A stretch of DNA of 64,000 bases from Sporopachydermia quercuum (taxonomy: Eukaryota > Ascomycota > Sporopachydermiomycetes > Sporopachydermiales > Sporopachydermiaceae). The stretch lies in contig BCGN01000003.1 in the NCBI GenBank assembly GCA_001599295.1, positions 287,148 through 351,147 on the forward strand. Direction: 5' to 3'. The first letter of the stretch is position 1. The number at the start of each line of letters is the position of its first letter. Positions 42,268-53,147 of the stretch are shown in pieces. The notes beneath the pieces are model-generated. The model was not told where the DNA came from. It ran no database searches and was given only the letters and a program-made list of their open reading frames with translations. The position numbers were made by a program, and so were the translations under genes.

Positions 42268-44871
42268 ATGTCATTTTTCAATCGGAACTATGTTGACGAG
42301 GATGAAGCTGTGTTACCAGCACCTCGTCGTCATAAGAGAACTTTTACCGGGTTCACACCAAGAGAAATTAAGAATATTGATGCCATTATTCCAGTTGAGT
42401 CTCGTAATGCATGGAAGAAATTTGCCGTAGAGGAATTCAGCAATAAAGAAGAATTCCAACGGGATTTTGTTCATCATGTTGAAACAACACTGGCTAGATC
42501 TTTATATAACTGTGATGAATTAGCTGCTTATCAAGCTGCATCCCATGCTCTTAGAGATCGTCTAATTGTTGCTTGGAACAAGACTCAACAACGTCAAACT
42601 CTTCGAGATCCAAAGAGAATTTACTACCTTTCTTTAGAATTTCTTATGGGTAGAGCTATGGATAATGCCATGCTTAATACTGGTGTTAAGGGCATTACCG
42701 ATGAAGGTGTTAAAGAATTGGGTTTCCATCTTGAAGATTTGTTGGAACAAGAACCAGATGCCGCACTTGGTAATGGTGGTTTAGGAAGATTGGCCGCTTG
42801 TTTTGTTGACTCGTTGGCTACGGGAAACTATCCAGGTTGGGGTTACGGTATCAGATATGAATATGGTATTTTCAAGCAAAATATTGTTGATGGTTATCAA
42901 GTTGAACAACCTGATTACTGGCTTACTTTCAGCAACCCTTGGGAAATTCCTCGCTATGAAATCTCTATTGATATTATGTTCTATGGTCATGTGAAGAANT
43001 CCACTGACGATAAGGGAAACTCCAAATCGTCTTGGGAAGGTGGTGAATTAGTCCAAGCTGTTGCTTATGATTGCCCAATTCCTGGTTATGACACTGAAAA
43101 CGTCAACAACTTACGTTTATGGTCTTCGAAACCAACCCGAGAGTTTGACTTTGCTAAATTCAATGCTGGTGACTACGAATCATCTGTTCGTGAACAACAG
43201 AAGGCTGAAACTATTTCTGCTGTCCTGTATCCTAATGATAACTTCTATTCCGGTAAGGAATTGAGATTGAAGCAACAATATTTCTGGGTCGCTGCCTCCT
43301 TACACGACATTGTTAGGAGATTCAAGAAGTCTAAGAGACCTTGGAGTGAATTCTCTGACCAAGTTGCTATCCAACTTAACGATACACATCCTACATTAGC
43401 AGTTGTTGAATTACAACGTATTTTTGTTGATTTGGAACATTTGGATTGGGATGAAGCTTGGGGTATTGTTACCAAGACTTTCGGTTACACCAATCATACT
43501 GTCTTACCTGAAGCTTTAGAGAAATGGCCAGTTGAATTGATTGCTAACTTATTACCAAGACATTTGGAAATCATTTACAACATCAACTTGTTCTTTTTAC
43601 AATTTGTTGAGAAAAAGTTCCCTGGTGAACGTGACTTGTTGGCCCGTGTTTCAATCATTGAAGAATCAAACCCAAGACAAGTTCGTATGGCTCATTTGGC
43701 TATTATTGGTTCTCACAAGGTCAATGGTGTTGCTGAACTTCATTCTGATTTGATTAAGACCACTATTTTCAAGGATTTTGTAAAGATCTACGGTGCTGAT
43801 AAGTTCACCAATGTTACAAACGGTGTTACACCAAGAAGATGGTTAAGACAAGCTAATCCTGAATTAGCTTCTTTGATTGCTTCAAAGCTTGGTGGCTATG
43901 ACTACCTTAAACACCTGAACAAGTTGAAGGAAATTGAAAAGTATGTTGATGATGCTGATTTCATTGAAAAATGGGTTGCTGTTAAGAAACAAAACAAGGC
44001 CAAGCTTGCTGCTTTGATCAAGAAGCTTACCGGTATTGAAGTTAGTTCTGATGCCTTGTTTGACATTCAAGTTAAGCGAATTCATGAATATAAACGTCAA
44101 CAGCTTAACATTTTTGGTGTTATTCATAGGTACCTATGGTTGAAGTCTCTCAGCCCTGAAGAAAGATCTAAGCAACAAGCCAAGGTCTCCATCTTTGGTG
44201 GTAAATCTGCTCCTGGTTATTATATGGCTAAGACTATCATTAAGTTGATCAACTCTGTCGGTGAAGTTGTGAACAAGGATGCCGATATTGGAGATCTCTT
44301 GAAGGTTGTTTTCATTCCTGATTACAACGTCTCCAAGGCAGAGATCATTATTCCTGCTTCTGATTTATCTGAACATATTTCAACTGCTGGTACTGAAGCT
44401 TCTGGTACATCTAACATGAAGTTCGTCTTAAATGGTGGTCTTATTATTGGTACCGTTGATGGTGCTAATGTTGAGATTACTCGTGAAATTGGCGACAACA
44501 ACATTTTCTTGTTCGGTCATCTTGCTGAAGATGTTGGAGACATCAGATATAAGCATACATACACTAATGATTTCCAGCTTGATCCTGAATTGGCCAAGGT
44601 ATTTGCTGCCATTGATGAAGGTACTTTCGGTGATCCTAACATCTATTACTCTTTACTCAATGCTGTTAGAGATCATGGCGATTTCTATCTCGTTTCTGAT
44701 GACTTCCAATCTTATCTCAATGCTCAGAAGCTGGTTGATGAGGCTTATAAGGACAAGGCTGAGTGGAGTAAAAAGACTATTTTGGCTGTTGCTAATATGG
44801 GTTTCTTCTCTTCTGATAGATGTATTGATGAATATGCTGAAAGTATTTGGAATGTTGAAACATTGGAGTAA
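42268..44871 (+). CDS. GPH1: Glycogen phosphorylase
   Basis: PLP enzyme that releases glucose-1-phosphate from storage glycogen. The protein is 867 residues, single exon. The ATG at 42268 (MSFFNRNYVDEDEAVLPAPR) is chosen over an in-frame non-ATG codon just upstream. Conserved features: VETTLARSLYNCDELAAYQA, YYLSLEFLMGRAMDNAM, ALGNGGLGRLAACF, GYGIRYEYGIF, QLNDTHPTLAV, VKRIHEYKRQQLN, and the PLP-lysine motif EASGTSNMKF (Lys718) followed by NGGLIIGTVDGANVEI. Thr/Ser near the N-terminus could be phosphorylation targets as in yeast, but no specific site is claimed. One N call falls near residue 245. Confidence 0.97.
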   Translation: MSFFNRNYVDEDEAVLPAPRRHKRTFTGFTPREIKNIDAIIPVESRNAWKKFAVEEFSNKEEFQRDFVHHVETTLARSLYNCDELAAYQAASHALRDRLIVAWNKTQQRQTLRDPKRIYYLSLEFLMGRAMDNAMLNTGVKGITDEGVKELGFHLEDLLEQEPDAALGNGGLGRLAACFVDSLATGNYPGWGYGIRYEYGIFKQNIVDGYQVEQPDYWLTFSNPWEIPRYEISIDIMFYGHVKXSTDDKGNSKSSWEGGELVQAVAYDCPIPGYDTENVNNLRLWSSKPTREFDFAKFNAGDYESSVREQQKAETISAVLYPNDNFYSGKELRLKQQYFWVAASLHDIVRRFKKSKRPWSEFSDQVAIQLNDTHPTLAVVELQRIFVDLEHLDWDEAWGIVTKTFGYTNHTVLPEALEKWPVELIANLLPRHLEIIYNINLFFLQFVEKKFPGERDLLARVSIIEESNPRQVRMAHLAIIGSHKVNGVAELHSDLIKTTIFKDFVKIYGADKFTNVTNGVTPRRWLRQANPELASLIASKLGGYDYLKHLNKLKEIEKYVDDADFIEKWVAVKKQNKAKLAALIKKLTGIEVSSDALFDIQVKRIHEYKRQQLNIFGVIHRYLWLKSLSPEERSKQQAKVSIFGGKSAPGYYMAKTIIKLINSVGEVVNKDADIGDLLKVVFIPDYNVSKAEIIIPASDLSEHISTAGTEASGTSNMKFVLNGGLIIGTVDGANVEITREIGDNNIFLFGHLAEDVGDIRYKHTYTNDFQLDPELAKVFAAIDEGTFGDPNIYYSLLNAVRDHGDFYLVSDDFQSYLNAQKLVDEAYKDKAEWSKKTILAVANMGFFSSDRCIDEYAESIWNVETLE

Positions 44872-45773
44872 TAAAGTAATTAGGACTTATTTATGAATGA
44901 TCTAGTTATTTAGTCATATATTTACCACGCCGTGAGTGTTTTCTTTTGTTTCATTTCTATTGATTAGACACAGTTAATAAAACTTTGCTTTGTTATTACT
45001 TCGATTGATGAATGTACTGTAGCAATGGACTGGTAGGTAGAAGCATGATTNGAGCAGTAGAATTGTTCTAAGAGCAAAATACAGTACTTCATATAGTAAG
45101 TCAACATTTCCTGCAGTTCTTAAATAACAAATTACCACTCCATTGAAGTATCGACAAATTTGATTGTACTCATTGTAAATCAATCAGCTTGTTGTCAACN
45201 CACTTGGCACTAGTCATCTGTATGAAACATGTAATAGCAGAAGGTGTATGTTATGTTCATGCATAATTCATGCATTCTAAATGCTTATTGCATATGATTG
45301 CCCTGCAGGTCTTCAACAGATACAATGAGCATTATACTTATTTACACAACCAAATCATCCAGATACCATCCCTTTAATATATTAGTCCTCGGGCTCTCAA
45401 ATATCCTATCTTTAATAATGAAAGCTTGCCTTTGATCGTTCTCTCTCCATCTTTCATTCTTACTAGATCCTTCTCTTACATCCCACACAACCTAAATCAT
45501 GCAAAACAAATGCACCCCGAGACGAGTTGTCATGTCTCCTAATCACCGAATTAATTGACCTCTGTTGATGTTCCTTATTTAAAATCACCAAGTATAAGAA
45601 GGTCTTCGATAAACGGATTCAAACATTGCTACGAATCGTTATTTCTTCTATCAATATACAAAATATCAATTGCTGACTATCTGGTTGCTATACAAAAAAT
45701 ATTGAATATTTCTTTTCTTGCCAGGTAGATACCATAGTGAATCTTGACCACGAGGAATTGAACCTTTGAGACG
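44872..45773. other. Intergenic region, about 900 bp
   Basis: Between GPH1 and the BSP1-like gene. It contains two TTCATGCAT repeats 11 bp apart (45256-45264, 45267-45275), each with an ATGCAT palindrome. A 69-codon minus frame (44974-45183) has an N and no recognisable domain. Confidence 0.5.
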
Positions 45774-48158
45774 ATGGCTCAATATTCAATTAATGAAGAT
45801 GAGAACATCAATGAGCTGCTCAACTCTATTAGGGCGTTGGATGAAAAAACATCACAGGAAGATCAACAGAGGACACAGCGGTTAGAACTTGTATTGGAAA
45901 AAGCTCGTNGTAGAGCAAAAAAACCAGAAATACCAAAGAAGCCGCGTACTGTTTCTGATCATTACAGAAGCATATCAGCTAGAAATAACACAGGAGGAGG
46001 AAATGTTGATACGTTAATAATGAATCCGTCTTTAGACGAAAAACAGGCTGCTGTCAACAATTACGGCTATATTGGGAGAGAAGATGAGTCCAACACATTA
46101 AAATCGACTGTCGAAGGACTCATTGGAGAAACCAGGAGCTTCGGTAGCTATGGCCAACAATCATCTAATCAGACATTGACACCTAGATCATTTGCTGATA
46201 TTTCTCACAAGATATCCACTAGAAACTCTGCTGAGCCAATAGTTGCTCAACCGTATCAAGTGAAAGTGGTTACAGGTAGTCNTGTGACTCGTGGTGATAC
46301 ACAACAGATAGAAAGGCAGTATGACAGTCACAACAGTGCAAATGATACAGATATAAAGCTTGTGAATCCTATAGCTGCAATTGATACAAATATGCCTAGA
46401 TCTGCTACTGGGAGCAACAAGACGGATCTATTGGTCTCTTCTTCGTATAAAGTGTCTGTTGTTAAAGTATCTCCCTCTAAAGAAGCATCTTGGCTCGATA
46501 GTGCATTGAGGAAGAACATCAATACTCCTACAAAATCAGCTAGCACACCGCTGTCTAGACCAATCNNCACTTCGACTCAGAAACCTACTCTCAGTCCGTA
46601 TAAAGTGCCAGTTGTAGTTCCAACCAAAAAAGCTGATCACCACCATACATCATCAAAGGTTGAATCCAGTTGGCTGGACAGTGCGTTGAAAAGGAGTTCA
46701 ACAATAAATACTTCTCGGTCTCCAAGTAGATCTCCAGAAAGGACACCGTATAGTATAAGAGTCAAGCAGGTTGATTCTAAGGGATTGAATGAAACGCCAA
46801 TTTATACCAAATCGACACCTATAAAGATTACTGAAGAATTTAAGATCCCTCCTGTTGAACTGAAGAAAGAAGATGATTATACACTTAATAGGAGCAAAGC
46901 TCCGAATCCTGAGTCTGAGAAAGAACCATTTACACCGTTTTCTATTAAGCTAAAAACTGTTAAGACTGATTCAGTAGGAAAAGATGTCCCCCAGTATGAT
47001 ACAGGTAACTCAGAGCGTGAGACATTCTCTCCATTGCCTAAACTGAAACCTGCACCGCAGCTACCCAAGAAAAAACCTGAACTGCAAAGTATCCCCGCAG
47101 TAGAGCAAATGAAAAAACTGCGTCCCAGTAGTTCTCCTACTAGGGAAAAAAGTACATCCCCTCAGCGAGTGGTTTCTGGAGAGAAAATCGCGATCCAGAA
47201 GTTCAATCAAATCAAAGCAAAATCCGAACAGGAGAAGTTTACTAAACTAGAAAACAAAAGAGTAGTGTCAAACTCAGAAAAGGAAGCGCTGATTAAATTA
47301 CAAGCTATGAGTTTATCTCAGGATTCAGGTCACGAAAAGGAACTAAAGAATTTAGATAGAAAACAATATAATTTAAAGAGATACGAAGCTGACGATAGTA
47401 GAGATGTCTTGGGAATAAAATCTAAGCTTAAACCTGCTGTTCCAGTGAAGAAAATCGATTCTGTTGAGCCAGAAGCTATTCAAGCGTTGAAACAGAAAGA
47501 GGAAAAGAAGAGACTACCTGCCCGATCTGTTCAGTCTGTTGATAGGATCAGTAATAGTGATACTACTGGAAATAATGATAGTAATGGTACTAAAGTTCCG
47601 GCGGTGTTAAACAATCTAAATAGCGGTATCACGCAGGATCTTACCAACGTATTCCGTGAGGTCGCTATGAAAGGAATAAGTAGAGTGAGCACGTATGAGA
47701 CACCAAATAACGACAAATCGTTCTCTTTACCAAAGCGGGCAACTACATGGGATGCTTCAAATAGAGGTAAAAGAGGAAAAGGTGAGAAACTAAATCATTT
47801 AACAAAAGGACGAGCAAGGGGGCCGAAGAGAAAACTACCTAAAAGTATTCAAAATGGTCCTATTGATAAAGAAGTGAAGGTGGATACCCCTAGAGAGATG
47901 AGCAGCGATATAGTAGGACCAAGAAGAGAGGTCAATGTCGATTCCTTAGCTAAATCTGAGTCTGATGTTGAAATCAAGCCGCCATTGCCATCAAGACATA
48001 AACTGGTGATACCTTCAGTGTTTGAAGAATCTTCAGAGGCACCAATTGCATCAATTGTTAAGAAAGTCGATATAACACCTTTCAAAACTAGAACCAGTAA
48101 TACCGACAAGAAAGTTCCACCACCAATCAGGAAACCTTCAGGGAATGTTCTTATTTAG
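45774..48158 (+). CDS. BSP1: Bsp1-like actin-patch adaptor
   Basis: Probable cortical-actin adaptor. Yeast Bsp1 binds the synaptojanins Sjl2/Sjl3 and links them to actin patches and the cytokinetic ring. The protein is 794 residues and mostly disordered and basic, with many PKKP/LPKKKPEL-type proline motifs (SH3 ligands). Two copies of the block SWLDSALRK/SWLDSALKR (about 240 and 300) are embedded in YKVSVVKV and YKVPVVVP repeats. Further matches are EKEALIKLQAMSLSQ, VEPEAIQALKQKEEKKRLPA and the C-terminal LTKGRARGPKRKLPKS, the same basic element that closes yeast Bsp1 (RTRGPRRKLPTR) and occurs in Aim21. Aim21-like is the alternative. Three N positions, all in frame. Confidence 0.68.
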   Translation: MAQYSINEDENINELLNSIRALDEKTSQEDQQRTQRLELVLEKARXRAKKPEIPKKPRTVSDHYRSISARNNTGGGNVDTLIMNPSLDEKQAAVNNYGYIGREDESNTLKSTVEGLIGETRSFGSYGQQSSNQTLTPRSFADISHKISTRNSAEPIVAQPYQVKVVTGSXVTRGDTQQIERQYDSHNSANDTDIKLVNPIAAIDTNMPRSATGSNKTDLLVSSSYKVSVVKVSPSKEASWLDSALRKNINTPTKSASTPLSRPIXTSTQKPTLSPYKVPVVVPTKKADHHHTSSKVESSWLDSALKRSSTINTSRSPSRSPERTPYSIRVKQVDSKGLNETPIYTKSTPIKITEEFKIPPVELKKEDDYTLNRSKAPNPESEKEPFTPFSIKLKTVKTDSVGKDVPQYDTGNSERETFSPLPKLKPAPQLPKKKPELQSIPAVEQMKKLRPSSSPTREKSTSPQRVVSGEKIAIQKFNQIKAKSEQEKFTKLENKRVVSNSEKEALIKLQAMSLSQDSGHEKELKNLDRKQYNLKRYEADDSRDVLGIKSKLKPAVPVKKIDSVEPEAIQALKQKEEKKRLPARSVQSVDRISNSDTTGNNDSNGTKVPAVLNNLNSGITQDLTNVFREVAMKGISRVSTYETPNNDKSFSLPKRATTWDASNRGKRGKGEKLNHLTKGRARGPKRKLPKSIQNGPIDKEVKVDTPREMSSDIVGPRREVNVDSLAKSESDVEIKPPLPSRHKLVIPSVFEESSEAPIASIVKKVDITPFKTRTSNTDKKVPPPIRKPSGNVLI

Positions 48159-49867
48159 AGAAATTGTGTGTGGTGTCCTTATAAAAGTAGGCTATCGATT
48201 CTTTTCATAGATTCTAAATGTATATAACTAACTTTGCTGAACTATCACGGGGTTGTATACTATCAGATCAGTAGTACTACTTATTTACTNGCGTTCCATA
48301 TACCTAATTCACAGTATTCTACCCTCGAATCACCGAAAATTTCTACTTAGCAATTATCTTTATTTTCATTTAATTATAGCAAATCTCCATATCCTTTCAT
48401 AGCCAAATTGATATACGGGTGCCTAATTATTTATCCCATAAATAGTATTAATATACCTACTTCCATTACGGTACTTTTGATGGTATCATCATCATTCTAT
48501 ATAATGATTATATATTTTGAGATGCTATCCAATCTGTGAGATGAAACATAGAAGAAAGAATCCTTCTGAACCTTATGCTGTCCCTGCATAAAACAAACTT
48601 TAAAGGGAGATCCTATGTAATATTCGTATCTCACTGTGGTAATTTAGCAATGATGGGAAATTAAGCTTGTTGAGAAAGCCTTATATTATCTCTTTCATTT
48701 ATTTGGATTTTTGATTCATTTTCCATTTTCAAGTAGTAAAAGTAGTAGAATGTTAGATAAATCAAGCAAAAGTTATGTAACCCTTTTTGTATATTGTGTT
48801 TTTCTATGTCATTTCAGGTGCGTTTATTAGCTCGCGGCATATCGTGGTTAATTTCTCAAATCAAATAGCTGGAGCATATATGAATAAATGCGACTTAATA
48901 CATTGTTTTCGTCACGTAATTTCCTTTCTTGTTTTGGCAAAACAATGCTTTTAAGTTACCTGATTAATACCTTAACATCTTNATTCCAGCCATCTTCGTG
49001 CTTTCTTTCATGAGAAAGTTTTAAATGGAATTTTTAATTGAAGTCGGTTCCTGCAGAGAAGACAGCATTAGCGCATTGGGTAGCCAGTCAACAAAGATAT
49101 GAGGGAATCTACAGAACGATATACTACAATGACTGATCAGTGCCCGAGATAAAAGTACTAAACAAGTAGATATTCTTTTTAGGAAGCTTGTAACTATTTT
49201 AATGATTTTCACCTCTAATCCAACCATTCCTTCTTTTCCTTCCGTCCTTCTTCCCTCCTTCTATTTTCTTTCTCACCTCCATCCCGCATCAACAATGCAT
49301 GGTTTCTTCCATTTTTAGCCACAACAACAATGCTAGCTCTATCACATGATAATCACACTCAAAACTTTATTTACTTCTCTGTCCCCCAACAAATGTGAAG
49401 GAAATTTTATTTTCCTATTTGTTATGCGTTGAACAAACCTTTTCCTCGTTCCTGAGCTGAACAGAGTTAAAAGGAATGAGAGAAGAAAACTTATAAGTAA
49501 TCGAACGATGGAAATCTGGTATGGCTATAATTAATAGGATGTCTGGAAATTATTGTTTTGATAGTTGTGGAAATAATTTTGCAAGGGATAAGAACTTCTC
49601 TTTTTTGATTTTTGCATTATATTTTGAATTGAAATAGACGAAGACGAAATTCGCCTTAGGAAGAGTAGAAGTACAACTATAGCGCTATCGGAAGGAGTAG
49701 AAGAGGAACGAGAAGAGGAACAAGTGGATCAAAAGAAGCACTTGAAGAAAGACAAAGGAAGGTATTCAGAAGCTAATAATAGAAACAAACAATAGAAAAG
49801 TGAGATAACTGACACACAATCAAACAAAGCAATCATTGTATGACTATCATTCACAACATCCTATGCA
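48159..49867. other. Intergenic region, about 1.7 kb, no gene seen
   Basis: Upstream of ANP1. A pyrimidine-rich tract (about 49220-49280) and an A/G-rich stretch (49640-49760) precede the ATG. A 68-codon minus frame (49021-49227) is unrecognisable. Confidence 0.5.
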
Positions 49868-51325
49868 ATGGGTTCCTTACCTTATATACCAGATCTTGAA
49901 CCAGATCAAGCATTACATTCAACCAAAATTGCATCAAACCGAATAGCGTCACAGGAAAAACAGAAATGGAAATCACATCCAAAAACCATTTCTGCTCACT
50001 TACTAGGGAAAAGGCAAATCCTTGGAGGTCTTATAATCAGTTCTATCACAATTTTTCTTGTACTGGCGAGATCCATACTGTCAGTACCAGATTTTTACAC
50101 ACCAGATTTTTCAGTTGTTGAGGGTGACAAAGTTGAATTTTATGATTTGGCATTATCCAGTAGCCACGCTGACGGATGGAGAACAGAAGATAGAATATTA
50201 TTCTGTGTGCCGTTAAGAGATGCGGCAGCTCACTTACCAATGTTCTTTGGTCATATGAGGAATTTGACATATCCACATAATCTAATAGATTTGGCATTCC
50301 TAGTATCAGATTCAAAAGATGATACTATGGGGGAATTAATTAAATATTTGACAGAAGTTCAAAGTGCTGATAATATCAACGAAAGATTTGGGTTGATTGA
50401 TATTTATGAGAAAGATTTTGGCGCAGCAATCGGACAAGATTTTAGTGATAGACATGGATTTGCTGCTCAAGGACCAAGAAGAAAACTAATGGCAAAAGCA
50501 AGAAATTGGTTATGGTCAGTAGCTATCAAACCCCATCATTCGTGGGTCTATTGGAGAGATATTGATGTTGAAACTGTTCCTGCTACAATTATCGAAGATT
50601 TAATGCNTCATGATAAAGACGTTATAGTGCCAAACGTTTGGAGACCTTTACCAGATTGGCTTGGAAACCAACAGCCATATGACCTGAACTCTTGGCAAGA
50701 ATCTGAGGGTGGTCTTCAACTGGCTGATACTCTAGATGAAGATGCAGTGATTGTTGAAGGTTACGTTGAGTATGCCACGTGGAGACCTCATTTGGCTTAC
50801 CTTAGAGATCCATATGGTGATCCTGAAGTTGAAATGGAACTAGATGGTATTGGAGGAGTTTCAATTCTCGCGAAAGCGAAGGTTTTCCGTAGTGGTGCAC
50901 ATTTTCCTGCTTTTTCTTTTGAAAAACATGCTGAGACTGAAGCGTTCGGTAAATTATCCAAAAGAATGGGCTTTTCAGTATATGGATTACCTCATTATGT
51001 CATTTGGCATATTTATGAACCCTCACAAGATGATATTAAACATATGGAATGGATGGAAAAAGAGGAAGAGAGAAAGAAAGCTGAAGAAGAACAACTGAAA
51101 ATCTATGAGAAAGCTTGGAGCAAAGGATTTAGAAACATGAAAGATAAGTGGACTGAGGAGAAATTCCGTGCTTTGAAGAATTATGATAATGTAAATGACC
51201 GTACAACTTTGGTGTTAGATTGGAGTGGAGAAGACAATTTCCCTGAAGCCAAGGAAACAAAAGCTCCAAAGCCTGGCACAGGCCTGGGTGATAAGATATT
51301 AGCAGAATTCAATCCTGATGCTTAA
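49868..51325 (+). CDS. ANP1: Golgi alpha-1,6-mannosyltransferase subunit Anp1 (GT62)
   Basis: Subunit of the cis-Golgi M-Pol II complex with Mnn9, Mnn10, Mnn11 and Hoc1, which extends the N-glycan mannan backbone. Type II membrane protein, 485 residues, with a short cytosolic tail, a signal-anchor (about 51-70, ILGGLIISSITIFLVLARSI) and a lumenal catalytic domain. Strong matches to yeast Anp1: DRILFCVPLRDAAAHLPMFF, LAFLVSDSKDDTMG, FSDRHGFAAQGPRRKLMAKA, the DxD-type motif in YWRDIDVET (231-233), and ELDGIGGVSILAKAKVFRSG. The charged C-terminal coiled segment (KHMEWMEKEEERKKAEEE) is typical of Anp1 rather than Van1 or Mnn9. Uses the GDP-mannose made by PSA1. Confidence 0.94.
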   Translation: MGSLPYIPDLEPDQALHSTKIASNRIASQEKQKWKSHPKTISAHLLGKRQILGGLIISSITIFLVLARSILSVPDFYTPDFSVVEGDKVEFYDLALSSSHADGWRTEDRILFCVPLRDAAAHLPMFFGHMRNLTYPHNLIDLAFLVSDSKDDTMGELIKYLTEVQSADNINERFGLIDIYEKDFGAAIGQDFSDRHGFAAQGPRRKLMAKARNWLWSVAIKPHHSWVYWRDIDVETVPATIIEDLMXHDKDVIVPNVWRPLPDWLGNQQPYDLNSWQESEGGLQLADTLDEDAVIVEGYVEYATWRPHLAYLRDPYGDPEVEMELDGIGGVSILAKAKVFRSGAHFPAFSFEKHAETEAFGKLSKRMGFSVYGLPHYVIWHIYEPSQDDIKHMEWMEKEEERKKAEEEQLKIYEKAWSKGFRNMKDKWTEEKFRALKNYDNVNDRTTLVLDWSGEDNFPEAKETKAPKPGTGLGDKILAEFNPDA

Positions 51326-52010
51326 AGTGAATTGAGTCTCTTAGTTATGTATGGGATTGGGAAAACAATATGTAGATTAGACACTGCGTGTGTGTGCGTG
51401 TGTATTTGGAGTATTATGAAGACACATTATATTAATACTGGATAGATTGGATATAAGAANAATAAGAAATAAGGCGAATTTTCTTTTGACAATGAAAAAT
51501 GATTGGAAATATTCATCTGTAAATCTATGTTTTTATTGTCTATCGGTTTTAATGGGAACCGCTTTGAAGATCTGCCAACCACCAAACCATCAAACTACAA
51601 AACTATCAAGGTCTAAGGTATAGCCCTCTTGTGACGATCTACAGCACTAAATCTCGATGGAATTTATCATATACATCTATTAATTACATTTCATATATTT
51701 TACTGACACCAACAAAATAATACCCTGTTACCTCTATTTATTAATGCTAGACAATATATGCTTGAGAACCAACCCAAAACAAAAAAACTAAAATAAAATG
51801 AAATCTTCACAACCAAATCATATAAATCATCAATGCTATTATTGTTACTACTAAGTACCCACCCAAACAATATGCCTCGCTACTCTCTTCTGTCTTTAAC
51901 TGTATGCCATTTCTATTATGATTATCATTACTATATTAGCAGGAACACCACTAGGAGTATCCTACTCCTTACTCTATTTTTTTTCCTATTCCTTGTGTTG
52001 AACATCAATA
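51326..52010. other. Convergent intergenic region, 685 bp
   Basis: 3' regions of ANP1 (+) and the aquaglyceroporin (-). A GTGTGTG-like run lies at about 51387-51403 and AT-rich sequence follows. The plus-strand frame at 51833-52066 is judged spurious. Confidence 0.5.
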
Positions 52011-53147
52011 TCAGTCTCTTCTGTTTGGCAGAGCNCGGATCATTGGAGGTCTTGAAACTGAAGTAACTGATAACACATCAAGGGAAGAATCTGAGTTAGA
52101 ATTGTTCAGATCTTTCGATAGATCAGACTTACCACTTTCAAAGCTTCCTATCCATCTGCAAGTTTTAAAATATAATCTATGCAAACCAAAGAATGGTTGA
52201 TGCATTGGGCTATCAAAATCATCGACATTAATAAATAAGTCGAATAAGATACCACCAAATAGTGTTCCAAATGTTGTTGCAATACAAGGAATCCACGCAT
52301 AACCGTTATTATTGGTAAACACTTCAGTACCATATCCAACCAATGATGCAGCAATTCTCGCTCCTAAATCACGAGCAGGATTTAAAGCATAACCAGTTTC
52401 AATTCCAAATCCCATACCTAACAATGTAACTGTGAGGAATGTGCCAAGCGGTAGTAAAATTGCTGTGACTTCTCTTCCGCCATGACGTTGGCACCATAGA
52501 AGGATGCCAAAGATTGAAACTTGCAATATAGCAGAAGCAACAAACTCTGAAAGCACTTGATGTCCTAAGCTCAACCCATTCAAAGGGAGAGTAAAGAAAA
52601 TGCTACCTGTTTTATAAATATGGCGCTCAGAACCTTCATATTGATCAAATAATGGTTGATAAACCAGATAGCCAATCAAACAGCCGCACACTGATCCTGA
52701 CATTTGAGAGAAAACATACCCAGGGACTTTCTTCCATGGGAATCCTCTTAACACTGCAGCCGTAATTGTAATTGCTGGGTTCATGTGAGCTCCGCTGTTC
52801 GGGCCTGATAGAATAAGAGAAATTGTAATACCAGCTGCAATTGCTAAATAAATGGTAATAAAATTGCCAGATTCGGAGAATTTTGCTTGGGAACATGCTC
52901 CGACAACTACTAACATTAGCACTAGAGTACCAAAGAACTCTGATATGTAACATTTGAAGTAAAGCCTAGCTTTGTTCCATTTTTCCTTCAATTCCAAATA
53001 TTCATCGGAATCGAGGTCTAGGCTATATGGTGATGATATTTCTTGAGTCTTCTCCCATGTTTCTGTTGAATATGATTTGATTTGAACTTTATCCGAAGCG
53101 TCCCCTCTTTCTAAGTCAAAAACTGTCGTAACAGTATTTGAGGACAT
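52011..53147 (-). CDS. Aquaglyceroporin (MIP family)
   Basis: Plasma-membrane channel predicted to conduct glycerol and possibly water. The protein is 378 residues with a 60-residue cytosolic N-terminus, six membrane spans from about residue 63 to 310, and a Ser/Asp-rich C-terminal tail. Both pore half-helices carry canonical boxes: GAHMNPAITI (NPA 123-125) and GYALNPARDLG (NPA 256-258). The Asp after NPAR is the usual marker of glycerol-permeable members. This differs from yeast Fps1, whose boxes are NPS and NLA, and the long Fps1 regulatory domains are absent. So it is closer to the general fungal GlpF-like group than to Fps1. One N near the C-terminus. Confidence 0.92.
   Translation of the reverse strand: MSSNTVTTVFDLERGDASDKVQIKSYSTETWEKTQEISSPYSLDLDSDEYLELKEKWNKARLYFKCYISEFFGTLVLMLVVVGACSQAKFSESGNFITIYLAIAAGITISLILSGPNSGAHMNPAITITAAVLRGFPWKKVPGYVFSQMSGSVCGCLIGYLVYQPLFDQYEGSERHIYKTGSIFFTLPLNGLSLGHQVLSEFVASAILQVSIFGILLWCQRHGGREVTAILLPLGTFLTVTLLGMGFGIETGYALNPARDLGARIAASLVGYGTEVFTNNNGYAWIPCIATTFGTLFGGILFDLFINVDDFDSPMHQPFFGLHRLYFKTCRWIGSFESGKSDLSKDLNNSNSDSSLDVLSVTSVSRPPMIXALPNRRD

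Noticed and set aside
44432-44896. 154-codon plus-strand frame inside GPH1
   Set aside because: Leu/Ile-rich shadow frame of the conserved phosphorylase reading frame.
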